A stretch of DNA of 64,000 bases, taken from positions 248,001 through 312,000 of the forward strand of contig NZ_JAANZA010000001.1 of NCBI RefSeq assembly GCF_012274275.1. The letters run 5' to 3'. Numbering within the stretch: the stretch's first letter is position 1; every line of letters starts with the position of its first letter. This document shows, piece after piece, positions 38,069 through 47,309 of the stretch. Source of the DNA: Cryobacterium sp. BB307 (lineage in GTDB: Bacteria > Actinomycetota > Actinomycetes > Actinomycetales > Microbacteriaceae). The position numbers and the translations under genes were made by a program. The notes below the pieces were generated by a model, which was not told where the DNA came from, ran no database searches, and was given only the letters and a program-made list of their open reading frames with translations.

Positions 38069-38458
38069 TTACTTGAGCTCGACCGTTGCGCCAGCCTCTT
38101 CGAGCTGAGCCTTGGCCTTCTCGGCGGTCTCCTTGTTCGCGCCCTCGAGCACGGTTCCGGGGACGCCGTCAACGAGAGCCTTCGCCTCACCGAGGCCGAG
38201 GCTGGTGAGGGTACGCACCTCCTTGATGACCTGGATCTTCTTGTCACCGGCTGCGGTGATGACGACGTCGAAGGAATCCTTCTCCTCGACCTCTTCAGCA
38301 GCGGCGCCTGCGCCACCGGCGGCGGGTGCTGCGGCGGCAACCGGGGCGGCCGCGGTGACCTCGAAGGTCTCCTCGAACTTCTTCACGAAGTCGCTGAGCT
38401 CGATGAGGGTGAGCTCCTTGAATGCGTCGAGCAGCTCGTCAGTGCTGAGCTTTGCCAT
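38069..38458 (-). CDS. rplL: 50S ribosomal protein L7/L12
   Basis: 129 residues: N-terminal dimerisation domain ([30 protein letters not shown]), Ala/Gly hinge, and the C-terminal factor-binding domain ([43 protein letters not shown]). Stalk protein recruiting translation factors. Second gene of rplJ-rplL, ending at an intrinsic terminator. Confidence 0.98.
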   Translation of the reverse strand: MAKLSTDELLDAFKELTLIELSDFVKKFEETFEVTAAAPVAAAAPAAGGAGAAAEEVEEKDSFDVVITAAGDKKIQVIKEVRTLTSLGLGEAKALVDGVPGTVLEGANKETAEKAKAQLEEAGATVELK

Positions 38459-38513
38459 TGTGTCTCCTTAGATTTTTCCGCGGCGGGATGCCACGAAGTT
38501 GTTCACGCTTGAG

Positions 38514-39029
38514 TTACTGCTGCGCTTCCTGCTTCTCACGCAGCGCGTCGACCGTGCGAACGGCCTTCGACAGCGGTGCGTTGAAGAGGTAGGCCGCACC
38601 GAACAGCGACTGCTTGAAGGCGCCGGCCAGCTTCGCCAGCAGCACCTCCCGGCTCTCGAGCTCGGCAAGCTGGTTGACCTCGGCTGCGGAGAGCGGGTTA
38701 CCGTCGAAGTAACCGCCCTTGATCACGAGCAGAGGGTTTGCCTTGGCGAAGTCACGAAGACCCTTCGCGACAGCGACGGGGTCGCCGTGCACGAAGGCGA
38801 TCGCGGACGGGCCGGTCAGTTCGTCGTCAAACGAGCTGATTCCGGCAGCGTTCGCCGCGATCTTGGTCAGTGTGTTCTTCACCACGGCGTATGTGGCGTG
38901 CTCACCGATACTGCGGCGCAGCTGCTTGAGCTGTGCGACGGTGAGACCGCGATACTCGGTGAGCAGTACGGCGTTCGAGTCACGGAACTGGCCCGTGAGC
39001 TCGGCGACCGATGCTTCCTTGTTCGCCAT
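38514..39029 (-). CDS. rplJ: 50S ribosomal protein L10
   Basis: 171 residues ([51 protein letters not shown]). Anchors L7/L12 dimers to the ribosome and represses its own operon by binding the leader. ATG at 39029 has AAGGAG six bases upstream; the open frame's longer form reads through the leader attenuator and is rejected. Confidence 0.98.
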   Translation of the reverse strand: MANKEASVAELTGQFRDSNAVLLTEYRGLTVAQLKQLRRSIGEHATYAVVKNTLTKIAANAAGISSFDDELTGPSAIAFVHGDPVAVAKGLRDFAKANPLLVIKGGYFDGNPLSAAEVNQLAELESREVLLAKLAGAFKQSLFGAAYLFNAPLSKAVRTVDALREKQEAQQ

Positions 39030-39219
39030 GGCACTCCTTATGTTTCGATGGATGTCGAGCAAAGGAGTGAAACAAGAAAAGCTCCGACGCAAGCGCACGG
39101 AGCTGTCGATTCCCTTTCGGGAGGATAACTTCACACACCTGCGCGGGACGATGCTTGACGCATTCCTTCGTTCGACGGCCCACTTTCGTGGACACGCCGA
39201 AGACCAGCGGTCTTTGGCT
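39030..39219 (-). ncRNA. Ribosomal protein L10 leader with attenuator
   Basis: The transcript upstream of rplJ carries a conserved-looking AAAGACCGCTGGTCTTCGG hairpin near its start, further stem-loops, and an intrinsic-terminator-like hairpin at 39080–39104 (AGCTCCG/CGGAGCT) followed by TTTTCTTGTTT. This matches the known arrangement in which L10(L12)4 binds the leader and favours premature termination. Confidence 0.8.
39071..39104 (-). terminator. Attenuator in the rplJ leader
   Basis: Seven-bp stem AGCTCCG/CGGAGCT, 11-base loop, then TTTTCTTGTT on the minus strand, located 42 bases before the rplJ start codon. Confidence 0.75.
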
Positions 39220-39225
39220 CCGTAC

Positions 39226-39255
39226 AGCCTAAGTGATTCGCCGGGATGCGCGCAA
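39226..39255 (-). promoter_or_regulatory. Predicted rplJ promoter
   Basis: On the minus strand TTGCGC (39250–39255), 18-base spacer and TAGGCT (39226–39231). The start site would lie near 39219, giving the L10 leader. Confidence 0.6.
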
Positions 39256-39260
39256 ACCGG

Positions 39261-40268
39261 CTACTGGTTGCTGAATGCGGCGTCGAACGACTGGGCGGGC
39301 GGCTCCCAGAGCAGCGAGCGGATGTACTGCACAGCCCGAGCTGCACCGTGCAGTCGTTCCATGCCGGCGTCCTCCCACTCGATCGAGATCGGCCCGGTGT
39401 AGCCGATCGACCGCAGGGCCCGGAAGGAGTCCTCCCATGGCACGTCGCCGTGCCCGGTCGAGACGAAGTCCCAGCCGCGTCGGGGGTCTCCCCACTGCAG
39501 GTGCGAGCCGAGCACTCCCGCGCGACCGTTGTGCGCACGCATCCGCGTGTCCTTGCAGTCGACGTGGTAGATGCGGTCCTTGAAGTCGACGATGAAGCCG
39601 ACCGGGTCGATGTTCTGCCACATCATGTGGCTCGGGTCCCAGTTGAAGCCGAACGCCTCGCGGTGACCGATCGCCTCGAGAGCCCTGACGCTGGACCAGT
39701 AGTCGTAGGCGATCTCGCTCGGGTGCACCTCGTGCGCGAACCGCACGCCCTCCGAGTCGAAGACGTCGAGGATCGGGTTCCAGCGGTCGGCGAAGTCCTG
39801 GTAGCCGTCGTCGATGACCGAAGCCGGCACCGGCGGGAACATCGCAACGTACGGCCAAATGCGGGAGCCGGTGAAGCCGACCACGGTGTCGACCCCCAGC
39901 TTGCGGGCGACCCGAGCCGCGCGCTTCATGTCCTCTGCCGCCCGCTGGCGGACTCCCTCCGGGTCACCGTCGCCCCACGTGTAGTCACGAACAATCGCCT
40001 GGTGCCGGAAGTCGATCGGATCGTCGCACACCGCCTGGCCGGTGAGATGGTTGGAGATCGCGAACACCCGAAGGCCATGCCGCCCCAGAATCTCGATGCG
40101 CTCGTCGAGGTATCCGGGTTCTTCCTCGGCGAGCCTCAGGTCGAGGTGGTCGCCTGAGCACGCGATCTCGAGCCCGTCATAGCCCCACTGCGCTGCCAGC
40201 CGCGCGACCTCCTCGAAGGGCAGGTCCGCCCACTGGCCAGTGAATAGGGTGACCGGGTTCGTCGTCAT
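39261..40268 (-). CDS. Sugar phosphate isomerase/epimerase-like TIM-barrel protein
   Basis: 335 residues of the xylose-isomerase-like TIM barrel (AP_endonuc_2) family: WGYDGLEIACSGDHLDL at the start, EVHPSEIAYDYW, FGFNWDPSHMMWQNIDP and IYHVDCKDTR provide the Glu/Asp/His metal site seen in these enzymes. Its ATG overlaps the previous gene's stop as ATGA. Last gene of the sugar catabolic operon. Exact reaction unknown. Confidence 0.88.
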   Translation of the reverse strand: MTTNPVTLFTGQWADLPFEEVARLAAQWGYDGLEIACSGDHLDLRLAEEEPGYLDERIEILGRHGLRVFAISNHLTGQAVCDDPIDFRHQAIVRDYTWGDGDPEGVRQRAAEDMKRAARVARKLGVDTVVGFTGSRIWPYVAMFPPVPASVIDDGYQDFADRWNPILDVFDSEGVRFAHEVHPSEIAYDYWSSVRALEAIGHREAFGFNWDPSHMMWQNIDPVGFIVDFKDRIYHVDCKDTRMRAHNGRAGVLGSHLQWGDPRRGWDFVSTGHGDVPWEDSFRALRSIGYTGPISIEWEDAGMERLHGAARAVQYIRSLLWEPPAQSFDAAFSNQ

Positions 40269-41134
40269 TGTCTGGTCCTCTCATCCTGCAGTTGCCTGAG
40301 GTAGCGCAACGATCGCTCGGCAAGCTCGTCCTGACTGCGCGCGAGTGGCCGCCAGATCGAGGCGGCCGTCGCGATGGTCTCATTGTCGCCGGTGAAGCTC
40401 TCCAGGTTGAGCGGTCCGGCATAGCCCGCATCGTCGAGCGCGTCGAGGAACGACGGCCAGTCGATGTGGTCGTCGCCTACCGCTCCCCGATCGTTGCCGC
40501 TCACCTGCACGTGGGCGATGTGCCCGGATGCCGCCCGGACGGCATCCGTGATCCGCTTCTCTTCGATGTTGAGGTGGTAGCTGTCGAGCGCGAGTCCGAG
40601 GTGGTCGCCGAGCAAGGGGTCAAGCGCGTCGAGGCCCTGTTCGACGGTGTTGATCAGGCTCGTCTCGTACCGGTTCAGCGGTTCGATTCCGATCACAACG
40701 CCATGAGTCGCCGCGTGGTCGACGACCGGGCGAAGCGACTCGCGCAGCCGGTCGATCGTGCGCGCCCGCTCCGCGGGAGTCATCCGCCAGGTGCGGCCGG
40801 TTCGCGCGTAGAACGGGCCGGCGACGACACCGGCGCCGACGGCCGCCGCGATATCGATGCACTGCCGCAGATAGTCCTGCGTGTTCTCGATCACGCCGGG
40901 CGACTCGTCAACCAGATCGCGACCGCTGCCCATGGCCCCGACGACGAATGGCTCGAGACGGAGTCCGCCGAGCAGGTCGCGAGCGCGGCCCGGATCCCAG
41001 TCGCCGACCGATTCGACCGGCAGCTCGATGGCGTCGAAACCGAGCGAGGCTGCCACGGTTGCAATCCGCTCAAGCCGTTCGTCGTCGAGGGGCGAGACCC
41101 ACACCCAGGTGTTGACGCCGAGAGACCGACGCAT
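40265..41134 (-). CDS. Sugar epimerase/isomerase, D-tagatose 3-epimerase-like
   Basis: 289 residues, TIM barrel of the same superfamily but distinct from its neighbour: LGVNTWVWVSPLDDERLERIA, GVVIGIEPLNRYETSLINT (metal Glu), LALDSYHLNIEE and HIAHVQVSGNDRG, as in D-psicose/D-tagatose 3-epimerases. ATG at 41134 has GGAGG five bases upstream and is preferred to the GTG at 41149. Sits between the binding protein and the last isomerase of the operon. Confidence 0.87.
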   Translation of the reverse strand: MRRSLGVNTWVWVSPLDDERLERIATVAASLGFDAIELPVESVGDWDPGRARDLLGGLRLEPFVVGAMGSGRDLVDESPGVIENTQDYLRQCIDIAAAVGAGVVAGPFYARTGRTWRMTPAERARTIDRLRESLRPVVDHAATHGVVIGIEPLNRYETSLINTVEQGLDALDPLLGDHLGLALDSYHLNIEEKRITDAVRAASGHIAHVQVSGNDRGAVGDDHIDWPSFLDALDDAGYAGPLNLESFTGDNETIATAASIWRPLARSQDELAERSLRYLRQLQDERTRQ

Positions 41135-41203
41135 GTCGCCTCCGTTCACAGTCGGGCGGGCGGACCGGTGAACCAGCCACCGGCCCGCCCGCGCTTCAAT
41201 CGA

Positions 41204-42403
41204 TTACGGGATGATCCGCTCCTGCCACACGGTCGGGTAGCCAGGCAGGTCCTCCCCGCCGAACTTGGCGTAGTGCCCGTCCGGCATTCCCTCGTTCGCC
41301 TCGAGGAACTCGGCCCGATCGTCCTCAGTGATCGGGACCTGCGGCAGCACCCACTCCTTCGGGACTTCCTCACCCGCGAAGATCATCTGCACCGCGAGTA
41401 GTGGCGTACGCCACTGGAAGTTCGAGTAGACGGGCGCCAGACCGTTCAGGCCGGTCTCTTCCCACTTGCGCATGTAGCTCAGCTCGTCCTCCCCGGTCAT
41501 CACCGGATAGTCGACTCCAGCGTCCTCGAACGCCTCGATCGCTGCGACAGCACCATCGCCGGCGTCCATCCAGACTCCTGCAACGTCACCGCGTGCGAGC
41601 TCATCCGAGACGATCTGCTTGATCTTCACCGGGTCAGCACCGGTGAAGTAGTCGACAGCCTCGATTCCGGCTTCATCGAACAGCTTCTCGGCGGCGGCCC
41701 AGCGCTGCTCTAGAACGTCGACTCCGGGGAGGATGCGCAAGGCGATCACCTTGTCGCCCTCCTCGAGGTTGTCGATGAGGAACTCAGCGGTGTCGATGCC
41801 CCACGCGAAGCCACCGATCGGGTGGATGAACGTCACGGCGCAATCGGTTTGCACGCCACGGTCGAAGACGACCACTGGCTTGCCTGTCTCGCACGCGCGC
41901 TCCACCGCCGGCGTCATCGCCGCTGTGCTGTTCGGTGAGATGACGAACGCGTCACAGTTGCCTTCCTCGATGAAGTAGTCGATGTCGGCGATCTGCGTGT
42001 CGTCGCTGTCCTGCGCATCACGCGTTTCCATCTCGCTTATCGCGCCGGACTCCTGCAGCACCTTGAGCTGTTCGTTCATGGTGATCCAGCCCGTCTGGCG
42101 CCACGGGTTGGAGATGGACGCGTTCGCGAAGCACACCTTCTTGGCGCCTTCACTCGCGTACTGGCTCGTGTCAACCATCTCGGCGTTGATGTGCTGCAGC
42201 CACGGCTCGCCCTCTGGACCCTCCGGGGTGACGGAGCGTTCGGCATCCTGCTTGTCGAACAGCGCCTGGTCGAACCATTCGACCGATTCCTCCGGCGCCT
42301 CACTGCCCTCGGGCGCCTCGACATTCGGGTCCGTTGTGCAGCCGGCCAGGGCGATGAGCGCCCCAGCTCCCACGGCGACGAGCGTTAGATTCTTACGTCG
42401 CAT
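41204..42403 (-). CDS. Sugar ABC transporter substrate-binding lipoprotein (RbsB-like)
   Basis: 399 residues with a lipoprotein signal (LIALAGC) and a periplasmic-binding type 1 fold (VCFANASISNPWRQTGWITM, DAFVISPNSTAAMTPAVERACETGKPVVVFD). Longer than RbsB because of an acidic ~60-residue stretch after the lipobox (TDPNVEAPEGSEAPEESVEW). GGAGG lies five bases before ATG 42403. Its start overlaps the permease gene by 11 bases. Confidence 0.9.
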   Translation of the reverse strand: MRRKNLTLVAVGAGALIALAGCTTDPNVEAPEGSEAPEESVEWFDQALFDKQDAERSVTPEGPEGEPWLQHINAEMVDTSQYASEGAKKVCFANASISNPWRQTGWITMNEQLKVLQESGAISEMETRDAQDSDDTQIADIDYFIEEGNCDAFVISPNSTAAMTPAVERACETGKPVVVFDRGVQTDCAVTFIHPIGGFAWGIDTAEFLIDNLEEGDKVIALRILPGVDVLEQRWAAAEKLFDEAGIEAVDYFTGADPVKIKQIVSDELARGDVAGVWMDAGDGAVAAIEAFEDAGVDYPVMTGEDELSYMRKWEETGLNGLAPVYSNFQWRTPLLAVQMIFAGEEVPKEWVLPQVPITEDDRAEFLEANEGMPDGHYAKFGGEDLPGYPTVWQERIIP

Positions 42404-43532
42404 CACTACCTCCATTGGTTGTCCTCGCGCCGTTCGGCGTTCGGGTCTGCGGTGCAAGTGCCGCACGATCTTCACCGAGATCGGACGGCTCCCCCGGTTG
42501 CGGGGAAGTCTCTGGTGTGCGACCGCTGCGTATCGCACGGAACGTCACTGCCGAGTAGGCCACAGCCGCGATGATGATCACGCCCTGCACTGCGTCGCGC
42601 ATTGTGGCCGGTACCTCCGCGAAGTTGAGCAGTATGAACAGCGCCTCCAACGCGAACGCGCCGGCAACGGCAGCGACCACCCAGCCGCGACCACCGCCAA
42701 GTGCCACACCGCCGAGCACCACCGCTGTGATTGCGGTGAACTCGTAGCCGTTTCCAACTGACGGGTGCACTCCCGCATAGCCGACGAGCAGCACGCCAGC
42801 GACCGTCGCGCTCAGGCTGGACAGGATGAACGCGCTCGTCTTCACCCACCACACCCGAGCACCCGAGTAGCGCGCGGTCGTCACGTTGTCCCCGACCGCG
42901 ATCACCATGCGGCCGAATGGCCGACGGGCGAACCAGACCGCGGCCAGCGTCAGCACGATCAGGATCAGCACTGACCACGGGATGATCCCGACCACCGGCA
43001 CATCCCGGATGCCGCCGCGCCCGACCTCCCGGAAACTGTCGGCCGGGTTGCCGGTCGCCGCGCCGCCGGTCCAGTAGAACACCGCGCCGAGCAGGGCAAG
43101 CATCATCCCGAGCGTCACGATGAACGACGGCACCCGGAGCAGCGTGGTGACGAGCCCGTTGACTAGACCGACCGCCGCCCCAAACGCCAGCATGAACAGC
43201 AGCACGGGAATGCTTCGCGAGTCATCCTGCCCGATCAGGTTGCCTGCGATGACGACCTGGGCGGTCACTACTGAACCCATCGATAGATCGAATTCGCCGG
43301 AGACGATCACGAAGTACTGGCCGATCGCCACTATCGCGACAGGCGCCACCCTTTGGATGAAGCGGATGAGCTGGCCGGGATCGCCGAATTTCGGGTTGAG
43401 CACCATGATCGCGATGAGCAGCAGCGCGAGCAGCAGGAAGACGGCGCCACGCGGGCTGATCAGAGTGAACCCGAGCCGCGCAAGGCGACGGCCGAAAGCC
43501 GGCCGCGTCGCAGTAGCATCCGTTGTGCTCAT
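42393..43532 (-). CDS. Sugar ABC transporter permease, RbsC type (second)
   Basis: 379 residues with about ten membrane helices and the RbsC-family motif VIVSGEFDLSMGSVV and GGVALGGGRG near the C-terminal helices. Has a hydrophilic C-terminal tail of about 45 residues (RTPETSPQPGEPSDLGED…). Its start overlaps the other permease's stop by four bases. Confidence 0.9.
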   Translation of the reverse strand: MSTTDATATRPAFGRRLARLGFTLISPRGAVFLLLALLLIAIMVLNPKFGDPGQLIRFIQRVAPVAIVAIGQYFVIVSGEFDLSMGSVVTAQVVIAGNLIGQDDSRSIPVLLFMLAFGAAVGLVNGLVTTLLRVPSFIVTLGMMLALLGAVFYWTGGAATGNPADSFREVGRGGIRDVPVVGIIPWSVLILIVLTLAAVWFARRPFGRMVIAVGDNVTTARYSGARVWWVKTSAFILSSLSATVAGVLLVGYAGVHPSVGNGYEFTAITAVVLGGVALGGGRGWVVAAVAGAFALEALFILLNFAEVPATMRDAVQGVIIIAAVAYSAVTFRAIRSGRTPETSPQPGEPSDLGEDRAALAPQTRTPNGARTTNGGSDAT

Positions 43533-44569
43533 CGCGCGCTCCCCTCCATCGAGGTGTCGCGTGCGAGCGCCTCCTGGGTTGCCGCCCTCCCCGGGCTGAA
43601 CCTCGCCTTGCGGCGCTCAGTCGCCCTGCCCGTGTAGAGAGCGACAGCTGCGACGATGACGATGCCACGCACGACGTCCTTCATGAATGGATTGACCTGC
43701 AGCACGCTCATCACGTTGTCAACGACGGCGAAGATTGCGACTCCTCCGAGAGTTCCCCAGACGGAGCCGCGTCCGCCGAGCAGCAGAGTGCCGCCGAGAA
43801 CGACAGCGGCGATCGACAGGAGGTCGTAGCCGCCCTGGGAACCGACGGTTGGGCTGCCGACGCCGAGTCTGCTCGCCAGCAGCAATCCGGCGAGCGCGGC
43901 GGTCATCGAGCACAGCACATGGGCGATGACGAGCGGCTGCCAGACCCGAAGCCCGGACAGTCGCGCCACCGACTGGCTGCCGCCCACCGCGTACATGTGG
44001 TGGCCGGTTCGCGTCTTGCGCAGAAACGCAGCGGTCAGTGCGACGAGCGCAACCATGATGATGGTGGAGATCGGCACCGGTCCGACACCGGTCGCGCCGA
44101 TGAATTGGAACTCCCGCGGCACGCTGCCGGCGGTTCCCTGGTATGTCGTCGCGAGGTAGCCGGAGACGATCAACCCCACGCCGAGGGTCGCGATGAATCC
44201 GTTGACCTTGAGTCCTGTGACGATCACGCCGTTCGCGAGTCCGATGAGGCCAGCGACCACGAGGGCAAGCAGCACACCCTGGGCGATCTTGCCTGGATCC
44301 CCCGCCATCGTCTCAGCGGCGATCAGACTGGCGAGGCTGACCACGTACGGCACCGAGAGGTCGAGCGAACCGCACAGGATGACCAGGGTCTGCCCGATCG
44401 CGACGAAACCGAGCACGCTCATCCCGGTCAGGATGTCCCGGATGTTGCCTGGGCTGAGGAAGTTGCGGCCAGCCATCGACACCAGGATGAAACCGACCAC
44501 CATCACCGCAATGAGCACGAGCAGCACGATCACCGTGTTGTCGAGTCGTCGCCCACGCAGGAGTTTCAT
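43529..44569 (-). CDS. Sugar ABC transporter permease, RbsC type (first)
   Basis: 346 residues, about ten membrane helices, RbsC motifs VILCGSLDLSVPYVV and GGTLLLGGRGSVWGT. Two different RbsC-like permeases in a row imply a heterodimeric channel, as in several CUT2 importers. ATGA overlap with the ATPase gene. Confidence 0.9.
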   Translation of the reverse strand: MKLLRGRRLDNTVIVLLVLIAVMVVGFILVSMAGRNFLSPGNIRDILTGMSVLGFVAIGQTLVILCGSLDLSVPYVVSLASLIAAETMAGDPGKIAQGVLLALVVAGLIGLANGVIVTGLKVNGFIATLGVGLIVSGYLATTYQGTAGSVPREFQFIGATGVGPVPISTIIMVALVALTAAFLRKTRTGHHMYAVGGSQSVARLSGLRVWQPLVIAHVLCSMTAALAGLLLASRLGVGSPTVGSQGGYDLLSIAAVVLGGTLLLGGRGSVWGTLGGVAIFAVVDNVMSVLQVNPFMKDVVRGIVIVAAVALYTGRATERRKARFSPGRAATQEALARDTSMEGSAR

Positions 44570-46059
44570 GCCGACACCTCGTGACCGGTGGCCGCGAGCA
44601 GTATGGCTTCCTCAGAGGAACCGGCTGGCAATTCAGCCGCCATCCGGCCGTCGTGCATGGTCAGGATGCGATCCGACATGCCGATGATCTCCGGCAGCTC
44701 GGAGGAGATCATGAGGATCGCCATGCCCGCAGCCGCACACTCCCGCATTAGCTGGTAGACCGCCACCTTGGCACCGACGTCGATCCCGCGAGTCGGTTCG
44801 TCGAAGATGACGACGCGCGGCTCGGTGACCAGCCATTTGCTGAGCACGACCTTCTGCTGGTTGCCGCCGGAGAGGAACTCCACCTGCTGGTCGAGTCCGC
44901 GAGCGCTGACCTCAAGAGACGAGAGCACGCCCGGGATGCGTTTCCGGGCTTCACCGGTTCGGCCGGCGAAGACGCCGCGGATGACCAGCAGCGCGTTGTC
45001 GAGCAGCGACTGGTTCAAGGCGAGACCGTGCGCCTTCCGGTCTTCGGTGACCAGTGCGAGTCCAGCTCGGACGCCGGCCCGCGGGCTCGTGATGGTCACC
45101 GGCCGTCCGTCCAGCTCCACCGATCCGCGCGTGAACGGAACCGCGCCGAACAGGGCCTCTGCCAACTCGGTGCGACCGCTTCCCTGCAGACCGGCGAGGC
45201 CCACGATCTCGCCCGCGCGAATGTCGAACGAGATGCCCTCGAGGTAGTCGTTGCCCGCATTGCGCACGGCAACCCGCACGTCGCCAGCCACGGTGCCCGG
45301 CACAGGATCCGGGAAGTAACTCGCGATCGAGCGTCCAACCATCCGGCGCACAAGCTCGCCCGGCGTGAGCTCGGCGGCCGGTCCAGTCGAAACGAGCGCA
45401 CCATCCTTCAGTACGGTGATCGTCTCGCACAGTTCGAATACCTCGGCCAGCCGGTGGGAGACGTACAGCACGGCGACGCCGCGTGCGGCGAGCTTGCGGA
45501 TGATGCCGTAGAGCAGCACCACCTCGTTGTCCGACAGCGCCGCGGTCGGCTCATCCATCGAAATCACGCGCGCGTCGAACGACAGCGCCTTGACGATCTC
45601 GACGATCTGCTGCTCCGCGACGCTCAGAGTACCGACGCGCGAGCCGGGGTCAATGAAGTCGATACCCAGCTCATCGAGCAGCTGGGACGTGCGGGCAGCC
45701 ATCTCCTTGTTGTTCACGAACCCGCGCGTCCGCGGCTCCCGGCCGAGGAACACGTTCTCGGCGACACTGCGCTCGGCGAGAAGGTTGAACTCCTGGAACA
45801 CCGTCGCGACGCCTGCGTGCATCGCCTGCAGCGGGTGGGTGAAGTCGACCGGTGCGCCGTCAAGGCGCAGTTCGCCGTCGTCCTTCGTATACACCCCGGC
45901 GATGATCTTCATGAGGGTCGACTTGCCCGCACCGTTCTCGCCCACGAGCCCATGGATGCGACCGGGGTAGAGCTCCAAGTCGATGCCGTGCAGCACGCGC
46001 ACGCCGAAGAAGCTCTTGGTGATGCCCCTCGTGGTGAGGATGGGCTCAACCCCGTTCAT
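44566..46059 (-). CDS. Sugar ABC transporter ATPase, RbsA type (two nucleotide-binding domains)
   Basis: 497 residues with two ABC domains. The first has Walker A GENGAGKST, signature LSVAEQQ and Walker B VISMDEPTAAL; the second has the degenerate Walker A GLQGSGRTE, signature LSGGNQQK and VVIFDEPTRGID. That asymmetry is normal for the CUT2 class. Start overlaps the MocA-type gene's stop by ATGA. Confidence 0.95.
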   Translation of the reverse strand: MNGVEPILTTRGITKSFFGVRVLHGIDLELYPGRIHGLVGENGAGKSTLMKIIAGVYTKDDGELRLDGAPVDFTHPLQAMHAGVATVFQEFNLLAERSVAENVFLGREPRTRGFVNNKEMAARTSQLLDELGIDFIDPGSRVGTLSVAEQQIVEIVKALSFDARVISMDEPTAALSDNEVVLLYGIIRKLAARGVAVLYVSHRLAEVFELCETITVLKDGALVSTGPAAELTPGELVRRMVGRSIASYFPDPVPGTVAGDVRVAVRNAGNDYLEGISFDIRAGEIVGLAGLQGSGRTELAEALFGAVPFTRGSVELDGRPVTITSPRAGVRAGLALVTEDRKAHGLALNQSLLDNALLVIRGVFAGRTGEARKRIPGVLSSLEVSARGLDQQVEFLSGGNQQKVVLSKWLVTEPRVVIFDEPTRGIDVGAKVAVYQLMRECAAAGMAILMISSELPEIIGMSDRILTMHDGRMAAELPAGSSEEAILLAATGHEVSA

Positions 46060-47192
46060 CGACTCACCGCCTCAGCTGGAGTTCCGACGGAGGGCACTTC
46101 CACCCAATCGCCGGATGCAGCGGAAGCGAGCACAGCGTCAGTGATCCTGACCGCGCGAAGGCCGTCCGCGAACGTGGGGAGACCGTCGGCGACGTTGCCG
46201 CCGATCGCGTTATAGCTGTCCGCGATGAAGGCGTTGAACGCGTCCTGGTAGCCGAGCGGGTGTCCGGCCGGGAGGACGCTAAGCCGCGCGGCATCCGGGG
46301 ACAGGTCGACCGCATCCCGAGCAAGCAGCTGGGAGCCGACCCGACGGCCGAGCCACAGTTCATCCGGATGCTCCTGGTCGAACCGCACCGATTCTGCTTC
46401 GCCGGCAAACTCGATCACCAAGTGGTTCTTGCGTCCCGGGGCAACCTGGGAGATCAGAAGTGTCCCGATCCCGCCGGTCACCGTTTCGAACACCACCGCC
46501 ACGGCATCTTCGGTGGCGATGTCGCGGTTGGTCGACCGCTCGGAGAACACGGTGCGCTTGACGGCATTGAGCCTGCCGATGCGCTCGCTCGTGACGAACT
46601 CGACGAGGTCGACGAGATGGGACCCGATGTCAGCGAACGCTCGCGATGGACCGCCCAGGTCGGAGTTGACTCGCCAGTCATCGTCATCCGGGCGCACAAG
46701 CCAGTCCTGCAGGTAGGTGCCCTGCACGCTGAGGAGGGTGCCGGTGGCGCCGCTGCTCACGCGGGCTCGCGCTTCGCGTGCCATTGGGTGGAATCGATAG
46801 ACGAAGGGAACGGTTGCGGTGACGCCTGCGTCGTCGGCCAGGCGGACCAGCTCCGCGGCCTCCCCGGCGCTCGTGGCGAGTGGCTTCTCACAGATGACGT
46901 GCTTTCCGGCAGCAAGCGCGGAACGGACGATGTGCGCGTGAGTCGTATTCGGAGTGCACACGTGCACAACGTCGATGGCGCCATCGGCGAGCAACTCGTC
47001 GACGCTGCCATAGCCGCGCTCGTATCCGAGTTCGTGTGCCGCTGAATTGGCGCGCTCGGCTGAGGACGATACGAGACCGACGAGCCGTGCGCCCGCGACG
47101 CGCGCTGCACGGCTGTGCACCGTGGCCATAAAGCCGCCTCCGACCATGCCGATACCAAGCTCGGACGGCCGCTGCGAGGACCTCGTCGTCAT
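46056..47192 (-). CDS. Gfo/Idh/MocA-family oxidoreductase
   Basis: 378 residues: Rossmann start LGIGMVGGGFMATVHSRAA, the family's VHVCTPNTTHAHIVRSALAAGKHVICEKPLA (catalytic-type EKP), and the C-terminal alpha/beta domain. Oxidises a sugar or cyclitol with NAD(P). First gene of the import/catabolic operon. ATG at 47192 lies seven bases after CAGAAT with a perfect TTGACA 19 bases further up, so it is probably leaderless. Confidence 0.9.
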   Translation of the reverse strand: MTTRSSQRPSELGIGMVGGGFMATVHSRAARVAGARLVGLVSSSAERANSAAHELGYERGYGSVDELLADGAIDVVHVCTPNTTHAHIVRSALAAGKHVICEKPLATSAGEAAELVRLADDAGVTATVPFVYRFHPMAREARARVSSGATGTLLSVQGTYLQDWLVRPDDDDWRVNSDLGGPSRAFADIGSHLVDLVEFVTSERIGRLNAVKRTVFSERSTNRDIATEDAVAVVFETVTGGIGTLLISQVAPGRKNHLVIEFAGEAESVRFDQEHPDELWLGRRVGSQLLARDAVDLSPDAARLSVLPAGHPLGYQDAFNAFIADSYNAIGGNVADGLPTFADGLRAVRITDAVLASAASGDWVEVPSVGTPAEAVSR

Positions 47193-47199
47193 GCCCGCG

Positions 47200-47230
47200 A
47201 TTCTGCCAGAGATTACGCATCTTTTGTCAA
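47200..47230 (-). promoter_or_regulatory. Predicted promoter of the MocA/RbsA operon
   Basis: TTGACA (47225–47230) and CAGAAT (47200–47205) on the minus strand, spacer 19 bases, seven bases before the ATG. Confidence 0.5.
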
Positions 47231-47274
47231 GCGGTCGGCAGAACTGACAGGAAGCCGTTACAACTTCTGTAGCG

Positions 47275-47294
47275 CAGACCTGCATAACGGTCTG
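47275..47294. promoter_or_regulatory. CAGACC–N8–GGTCTG palindrome before the ROK gene
   Basis: Six-bp perfect arms in the shared region of the divergent ROK regulator and sugar operon, just upstream of the ROK -10-like box (TTTACT, 47298–47303). Candidate operator. Confidence 0.4.
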
Positions 47295-47309
47295 TGCTTT
47301 ACTTTCCAC

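Noticed and set aside
39131-39538. Minus-strand open frame spanning the L10 leader
   Set aside because: It runs across the rplJ promoter and leader into another frame of the isomerase gene; not coding-like.
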